This document shows positions 7,248 to 10,047 of a stretch of 10,047 bases of DNA, in pieces; position 1 is the first letter of the stretch; every line of letters begins with the position of its first letter. The stretch spans positions 1 through 10,047 of the forward strand of contig DFKU01000042.1 in the NCBI GenBank assembly GCA_002373615.1, written 5' to 3'. Source of the stretch: Alphaproteobacteria bacterium UBA3637 (GTDB lineage Bacteria > Pseudomonadota > Alphaproteobacteria > CAAHEQ01 > UBA3637). Below the pieces are notes generated by a model, which worked only from the letters and a program-made list of their open reading frames with translations, ran no database searches and was not told where the DNA came from. The position numbers were made by a program, and so were the translations under genes.

Positions 7248-7276
7248 ATTGTACAAGATTTATCCTTAAAAATCAA
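7248..7276 (-). promoter_or_regulatory. Promoter of tRNA-Thr
   Basis: On the minus strand TTGATT (7276-7271), a 17-base spacer and TACAAT (7253-7248) lie nine bases before the mature tRNA 5' end, predicting a very short 5' leader. Spacing and hexamers are good. Confidence 0.7.
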
Positions 7277-7327
7277 GTCCCTTTGCAATTATTTTTAAAC
7301 CTATATGTAAAGAAAGCCACTTCTTCC

Positions 7328-7357
7328 TTGACTTTTGATTCAAATTATTGCTATGCT
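7328..7357 (+). promoter_or_regulatory. Promoter of the preA-like gene
   Basis: TTGACT (7328-7333), an 18-base spacer and TATGCT (7352-7357) give a plausible sigma-70 promoter with a start near 7364, leaving a leader of only about 16 bases that contains the ribosome binding site AGGATAGGA. Confidence 0.6.
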
Positions 7358-7380
7358 TTTCAAGAGGATAGGAAAAAATT

Positions 7381-8559
7381 ATGGCGACATTAAAAACATC
7401 CGTTTTGGGAATCAAGTTTGAAAATCCGTTTTTGCTGTCTTCGGCACCGCCGACTGCCAGCATCAAAGGCATTGATCAGGCGTTTGAACTGGGCTGGGGT
7501 GGCGCTGTCTTAAAAACAATCACGCCGGGTGACATAGAAATGATTGAGGCCAGCCCCACTTATGCTGCTTTTAAGGATGGACACAAGGTTTACGGTTTCG
7601 AAAACATTGAAATGCTGAGCCATCTATCCGTTAGAGAATGGTTGAAGGGGATTCAATTTTTAAAGAAGAAACATCCCACAAAAGTAATTATTGTAAGTAT
7701 TATGGCGCCAGTTCAAAAACAAGAGTGGCAAAAGTTGGTTAAGACTTTTAATAAATCCCCCTGTGATGCTTTTGAACTCAATTTTTCCTGCCCTAATGGT
7801 GTGCCAGAAAAAGGAATTGGGATGGCCATTGGAACGGATCCCAAGCTTTCTGCCCAAATTACAAAATGGGTTGTAGAAGTGGCCGAAAAACCTGTGTTTG
7901 TAAAACTATCCCCAAATGTCACAAACATTGTGGAAATCGCCAAAGCGGTGGAAAAAGCCGGTGCCGATGGTATTGCCGCCATCAATACTGTTCAATCCAT
8001 TATGGGCGTAAACTTGGATACCTTTGTGCCGTACCCCAATGTCAATGGTAAATCCACCTATGGCGGTTATTCGGGGAGAGCTGTTAAGCCGATTGGCCTT
8101 AAATGTGTTGCGCAAATACGCCAGATGAGCGACCTGCCTATTTTAGGAATGGGTGGCATTTCCACTTGGCAAGATGCCGCCGAATATATTGCCCTTGGAT
8201 CGGATGTGGTTCAAGTTTGCACCGAAGTCATGGTGAATGGTTATGGAATTATTGATGCACTCAAAAAAGGTCTGTTAGATTACTTAAAAGCCAAAAAATT
8301 AAAAAGTCCGAAGGAATTAAAAAATAAAGCCATTACCCAACTATCCACGCATGAAAAATTGCCCAAAAAGAAGAAAGTTCATCCGGTGATTGATGACGCG
8401 CTTTGTTGTAAATGTGGTAAATGCGTGAAGATATGTGGGGAGTCCGAACATGGGTGTTTATCCTTGGTCAAAGGCCATATTGAATTGGATAAAAAATGTT
8501 GTGCCGGTTGCTCGCTATGTTCCATTGTTTGTCCACTAAATGCGATTACAATGAAGTGA
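7381..8559 (+). CDS. preA: NAD-dependent dihydropyrimidine dehydrogenase, PreA-type catalytic/Fe-S subunit
   Basis: The 392-residue protein combines a class I dihydroorotate dehydrogenase-like FMN barrel (about 1-310) with a C-terminal ferredoxin domain, as in PreA, which works with PreT to reduce uracil and thymine in the cytoplasm. The catalytic loop NFSCPNG (134-140, Cys137) is followed by VPEKGIGMAIG, the dihydropyrimidine-dehydrogenase version of the loop. Phosphate-binding segments GADGIAAINT and LGMGGI are present. Two 4Fe-4S motifs are complete: C342, C345, C348, C352 and C374, C377, C380, C384-Pro. E. coli PreA has 411 residues, so the length is normal. PreT is not adjacent and the gene appears monocistronic, with its own promoter and terminator. 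Its electron partner is therefore unknown and the substrate could differ. The ATG is supported by AGGA eight bases upstream. Confidence 0.88.
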   Translation: MATLKTSVLGIKFENPFLLSSAPPTASIKGIDQAFELGWGGAVLKTITPGDIEMIEASPTYAAFKDGHKVYGFENIEMLSHLSVREWLKGIQFLKKKHPTKVIIVSIMAPVQKQEWQKLVKTFNKSPCDAFELNFSCPNGVPEKGIGMAIGTDPKLSAQITKWVVEVAEKPVFVKLSPNVTNIVEIAKAVEKAGADGIAAINTVQSIMGVNLDTFVPYPNVNGKSTYGGYSGRAVKPIGLKCVAQIRQMSDLPILGMGGISTWQDAAEYIALGSDVVQVCTEVMVNGYGIIDALKKGLLDYLKAKKLKSPKELKNKAITQLSTHEKLPKKKKVHPVIDDALCCKCGKCVKICGESEHGCLSLVKGHIELDKKCCAGCSLCSIVCPLNAITMK

Positions 8560-8599
8560 AAAAAGCCACCGTTTGCGCGGTGGCTTTTAATCTTGGTGG
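8557..8599. repeat. Left copy of a 43-bp direct repeat flanking the ADP-ribosyltransferase gene
   Basis: This segment is identical to 9718-9760 at 42 of 43 positions, the only difference being G at 8580 against A at 9741. It begins with the preA stop codon TGA, contains a complete terminator hairpin, and ends with TGGTGG, which on the minus strand is the CCACCA end of a tRNA. Unlike the right copy, no tRNA body follows it. It may be an attachment-site-like duplication or a duplicated tRNA tail plus terminator. Confidence 0.9.
8561..8591 (+). terminator. Bidirectional intrinsic terminator after preA
   Basis: AAAAGCCACCG (8561-8571) and CGGTGGCTTTT (8578-8588) form a perfect 11-bp stem with a six-base loop TTTGCG, beginning two bases after the preA stop. 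TTTTAATCTT follows on the plus strand, and a run of six U follows on the minus strand. Confidence 0.92.
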
Positions 8600-8701
8600 A
8601 AGGTGATTAGCACTTATCGAGCAACCCATTCGGTTGATTTAAAAGAATTAGCCTTCAAAATCCACAACCTGTTTTGAGTTTATCACCCAGGGGAAAAAGT
8701 G
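8600..8701. other. Intergenic stretch after the left repeat with possible minus-strand RNA structure
   Basis: No gene was recognised here. On the minus strand the sequence ends in CCTTCCACCA just before the terminator, like the end of a structured RNA. CCTTCCAC (8603-8596) can pair with GTGG (8665-8662) and AAGG (8655-8652) across a six-base bulge, enclosing a small hairpin CAACC/GGTTG (8622-8636). It does not fold as a tRNA: no T-arm or anticodon arm is seen. It may be a tRNA relic, an unknown small RNA, or chance. Confidence 0.3.
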
Positions 8702-8730
8702 TTGCTTTATCAACTTATTTTTGCTAATAT
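8702..8730 (+). promoter_or_regulatory. Promoter of the ADP-ribosyltransferase gene
   Basis: TTGCTT (8702-8707), a 17-base spacer and TAATAT (8725-8730) predict a start near 8737, about 40 bases before the ATG. The gene therefore seems to carry its own promoter inside the repeat-bounded segment. Confidence 0.6.
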
Positions 8731-8776
8731 ACCAATATGAAAATAAAAGTCATAAGTTTAGTAGAAGGAGAACGCT

Positions 8777-9601
8777 ATGTCCAGCAAAAATGTTGTTCCA
8801 AAACTTTCGGATACACAAAAAGAAGCCTTGAACTTTTATGCGCGCAGCCATTATTTAATTATCAATAATCTTCTCTGTCAAAACTTTGATGAGCTTCTTT
8901 TGAAGTGCTTACCCTTTGTTAATGATGACGACAAAGGAATGATTAAAGAAGCTCTAGAACAAGGAAAGGCAAAAAGGTTTAATACCAATGAAGAATGGGG
9001 TGAGAAAATTTTTAATGCTTATGTCAAACGCACAACAGAAAAACTGACCCCAAAAGATGTGGAGAACCACTTAAAAATAGCTGTACACGATATTTTAGAA
9101 ATTAATAGTGCTATGATGTCTCTTGATAATGATTTAACCGTGTTTCGAAAAGTTCATTTAAGAGATCATTTTTCTACCTGTAAAGTGGGGGAGAAAAAAG
9201 AAATTCCTTGTTTTATCTCTACTACATTAAATCCTGATAAATATGAAACAAGCGCTGATGTAGTGTTATACAAGATTATACTGCCAAAAGGAACACCTGT
9301 TATCCGGATTGATTTATTGGATAAGGCATTGGCCAATGAATATTTTGGGACATCTCCACAAAATGAGGAGGAAGTGTTATTACCTCCGATGAGTTTTCAA
9401 GTTCTAAATACTGTTTCCCAATCTGATGGCAATATTAAAGGTAAAGTTGATTTGAAAGCTTTGCAACCATTAGATGTTCTTACAATTTTAAAAAATTCTC
9501 TAACACAATTACACAAAACAAAAAATTTAAATATCCAACTAAAATCATCTTATAAAAAGTTCGATAAGTTACGGAAGTTTGCGGTTTTTCTCCCTCAATA
9601 A
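8777..9601 (+). CDS. R-S-E class mono-ADP-ribosyltransferase, probable toxin/effector
   Basis: The 274-residue protein has the three signatures of arginine- or actin-type ADP-ribosyltransferases (iota/VIP2/ExoS-like fold). These are Arg124 in LTVFRKVH, the S-T-T strand in CFISTTLNP (148-150), and a catalytic ExE in QNEEEVLLPP with E197 and E199. The upstream helix LNFYARSHYLIINNLL (18-33) matches the family's conserved Y...IN..L segment. Such enzymes move ADP-ribose from NAD onto a protein, commonly a host GTPase or actin. No Sec signal peptide, membrane segment or second domain is seen, so delivery would need a secretion system not visible here, or it could act inside the cell. A good AAGGAG lies six bases before the ATG. 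No antitoxin gene is next to it. It lies alone between 43-bp direct repeats. After the TAA the same frame stays open for 49 more codons. Catalytic class is confident; target and delivery are unknown. Confidence 0.82.
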   Translation: MSSKNVVPKLSDTQKEALNFYARSHYLIINNLLCQNFDELLLKCLPFVNDDDKGMIKEALEQGKAKRFNTNEEWGEKIFNAYVKRTTEKLTPKDVENHLKIAVHDILEINSAMMSLDNDLTVFRKVHLRDHFSTCKVGEKKEIPCFISTTLNPDKYETSADVVLYKIILPKGTPVIRIDLLDKALANEYFGTSPQNEEEVLLPPMSFQVLNTVSQSDGNIKGKVDLKALQPLDVLTILKNSLTQLHKTKNLNIQLKSSYKKFDKLRKFAVFLPQ

Positions 9602-9717
9602 TGTAAATTGGCTAGCGCACAATTTATCCCTCGCATACTCGGGACCGCCTCCGGCGTCCTGTCTGCGGGACACATTGCGTCCCTTGCCACCGAACTTGCC
9701 GAATGCCTTGCGAAATA
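9602..9717. other. GC-rich tract with hairpins between the ADP-ribosyltransferase and the right repeat
   Basis: About 9636-9712 is strikingly richer in GC than its AT-rich surroundings. It contains two inverted repeats: GGAC/GTCC around CGCCTCCGGC (about 9641-9658), and GGGAC/GTCCC around ACATTGC (about 9667-9684). The toxin reading frame continues in phase through it. It may be a dispersed palindromic repeat, or a former C-terminal extension cut off by a stop codon. Confidence 0.5.
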
Positions 9718-9760
9718 TGAAAAAAGCCACCGTTTGCGCGATGGCTTTTAATCTTGGTGG
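9718..9760. repeat. Right copy of the 43-bp direct repeat, at the 3' end of the CAT tRNA
   Basis: It matches 8557-8599 with one difference, and the two copies are 1161 bases apart. Its right end (9755-9760) is the encoded CCACCA of the tRNA; the remainder is the tRNA terminator. tRNA 3' ends are common targets of integrases, which leave direct repeats at both ends of the inserted DNA. The repeat covers only six bases of the tRNA itself, which is short for a classical attachment site. Confidence 0.9.
9721..9749 (-). terminator. Terminator of the CAT-anticodon tRNA
   Basis: On the minus strand AAAAGCCATCG pairs with CGGTGGCTTTT, the single variant position being a U-G pair, and six U follow. 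On the plus strand the same position is a C-A mismatch, so it would be a poorer terminator for the ADP-ribosyltransferase gene. Confidence 0.85.
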
Positions 9761-9831
9761 GTCCGGCAGGACTCGAACCTGCGACCAGCCCGTTATGAGC
9801 GGGCAGCTCTAACCAACTGAGCTACAGACCC
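9755..9831 (-). tRNA. tRNA with CAT anticodon: elongator tRNA-Met or tRNA-Ile2
   Basis: The 77-base cloverleaf on the minus strand has acceptor GGGTCTG/CGGACCC, D-arm GCTC/GAGC, anticodon stem GCCCG/CGGGC with loop CTCATAA (anticodon CAT), T-arm GCAGG-TTCGAGT-CCTGC, discriminator A and an encoded CCA. The first acceptor pair is G-C, so it is not the initiator tRNA, which has a mismatch there. A CAT anticodon can be elongator Met, or Ile2 after lysidine modification at C34 by TilS. I cannot separate these from this sequence alone. Confidence 0.95.
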
Positions 9832-9849
9832 ATCGCAACATAATCAAGT

Positions 9850-9878
9850 ACTTTAGCAAAATTCATTAAAAAAATCAA
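9850..9878 (-). promoter_or_regulatory. Promoter of the CAT-anticodon tRNA
   Basis: On the minus strand TTGATT (9878-9873), a 17-base spacer and TAAAGT (9855-9850) lie 18 bases before the tRNA. The -35 hexamer is the same as that of the tRNA-Thr promoter. Confidence 0.5.
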
Positions 9879-9915
9879 GCTTTTTTTGACATTTTGAAAA
9901 TAAATATTTTTTTGG

Positions 9916-9944
9916 GCTTTTTTACTGGAAAAAAGCTTTTTTTT
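9916..9944 (+). terminator. Terminator-like hairpin just before the carD promoter
   Basis: GCTTTTTT (9916-9923) and AAAAAAGC (9929-9936) form a perfect eight-bp stem around ACTGG, followed by eight T (9937-9944). The shape is that of a plus-strand terminator, but only two pairs are G-C, so it may be weak. It overlaps the -35 region of the carD promoter. It could insulate carD from upstream transcription, or simply be part of the A/T-tract DNA at this promoter. Confidence 0.35.
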
Positions 9945-9954
9945 GTGATATAAT
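9926..9954 (+). promoter_or_regulatory. Promoter of the carD-like gene with extended -10
   Basis: TATAAT (9949-9954) is a perfect -10 box preceded by TGA, giving the extended -10 motif TGnTATAAT. The -35 TGGAAA (9926-9931) sits 17 bases upstream. Transcription should begin near 9961. T-tracts at 9881-9887, 9907-9913, 9918-9923 and 9937-9944 may bend the DNA or act as an UP element. Confidence 0.7.
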
Positions 9955-9992
9955 CAGCTTGTCTTTAAGGAAAACAAAATGAAAGGATATAG

Positions 9993-10047
9993 ATGAGCAA
10001 AGACTATACTTTTAATCCTGGCGATTTTGTTGTTTATCCTGCGCATG
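9993..10047 (+). CDS. carD: CarD/CdnL-family transcriptional regulator, 5' end only
   Basis: Only the first 18 codons are present before the window ends: MSKDYTFNPGDFVVYPAH. The pattern FxxGDxVVYPAHG is the conserved opening of the CarD/CdnL RNA-polymerase-interaction domain, which binds the beta subunit and stabilises open promoter complexes, commonly at rRNA promoters. The ATG at 9993 has AAAGGA five bases upstream. A six-codon open frame (ATG 9979 to TGA 9996) with its own AAGGA overlaps this start. The call rests on a short motif, but one that is distinctive in alphaproteobacteria. Confidence 0.8.
   Translation, partial: MSKDYTFNPGDFVVYPAH

Noticed and set aside
8603..8677. Short GTG-start frame (24 codons) after the preA terminator
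   Set aside because: There is no ribosome binding site or promoter, it lies directly behind a terminator, and its length is within chance.
8557..9760. Insertion sequence carrying the toxin gene
   Set aside because: The flanking repeats are direct and tRNA-derived; no terminal inverted repeats or transposase were seen.
9579..9812. Open frame of 77 codons running across the CAT tRNA (plus strand)
   Set aside because: It reads through the antisense of the tRNA, giving the familiar artefact SGRTRTCDQPVMS, overlaps the end of the ADP-ribosyltransferase gene, and has no ribosome binding site.
9886..9913. TTGACA at 9886-9891 as a second carD promoter
   Set aside because: No acceptable -10 box follows at 16-18 bases; the extended -10 promoter at 9926-9954 is far better.

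Overview
The window looks like a piece of an AT-rich alphaproteobacterial chromosome, probably from a host-associated lineage. Three things point there: the gene order rimP-nusA-ylxR-infB, a DUF4167 protein (a family typical of Alphaproteobacteria), and a CarD/CdnL-type start at the right edge. The prepilin motif GRSMVEMLGVLAVMGILS and an orphan ADP-ribosyltransferase also fit uncultured gut or symbiotic alphaproteobacteria. The lineage is an inference; no marker gene here fixes it.

Layout. Positions 1-150 hold short GC-rich dispersed repeats and hairpins. A plus-strand gene (203-1153) encodes a pseudopilin-like protein with a cysteine-rich, C-type-lectin-like C-terminus. Facing it, on the minus strand from 6368 down to 1232, is a tightly packed operon: rimP, nusA, ylxR (TTG start), infB, and then a small lysine-rich exported protein of unknown function where rbfA is usually found. 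The operon starts at a perfect TTGACA-17-TATAAT promoter. Between promoter and rimP lies a terminator-shaped hairpin whose U-tract can also pair with the rimP ribosome binding site. A DUF4167 gene (6592-7122) is transcribed divergently from the same intergenic region.

From 7163 rightwards come tRNA-Thr(CGT) on the minus strand with its own promoter and terminator, then a PreA-type dihydropyrimidine dehydrogenase with two 4Fe-4S motifs (7381-8559), then a stand-alone R-S-E ADP-ribosyltransferase (8777-9601). Next are a short GC-rich tract and a CAT-anticodon tRNA on the minus strand (9755-9831). The window ends in the first codons of a carD-like gene.

The most unusual structure is that the ADP-ribosyltransferase gene sits between two 43-bp direct repeats (8557-8599 and 9718-9760) differing at one base. 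In the right copy the repeat is the CCACCA end of the tRNA plus its terminator. The left copy follows preA and has no recognisable tRNA attached. This resembles the footprint of an integration or duplication at a tRNA 3' end that delivered a toxin/effector gene, though no integrase is present. The reading frame of the toxin also continues for 49 codons beyond its stop, through GC-rich DNA into the right repeat.

Functionally the window combines translation and transcription housekeeping (ribosome maturation, antitermination, initiation factor 2, tRNAs), a redox enzyme of pyrimidine catabolism, and two likely host- or surface-interaction genes (pseudopilin and ADP-ribosyltransferase).
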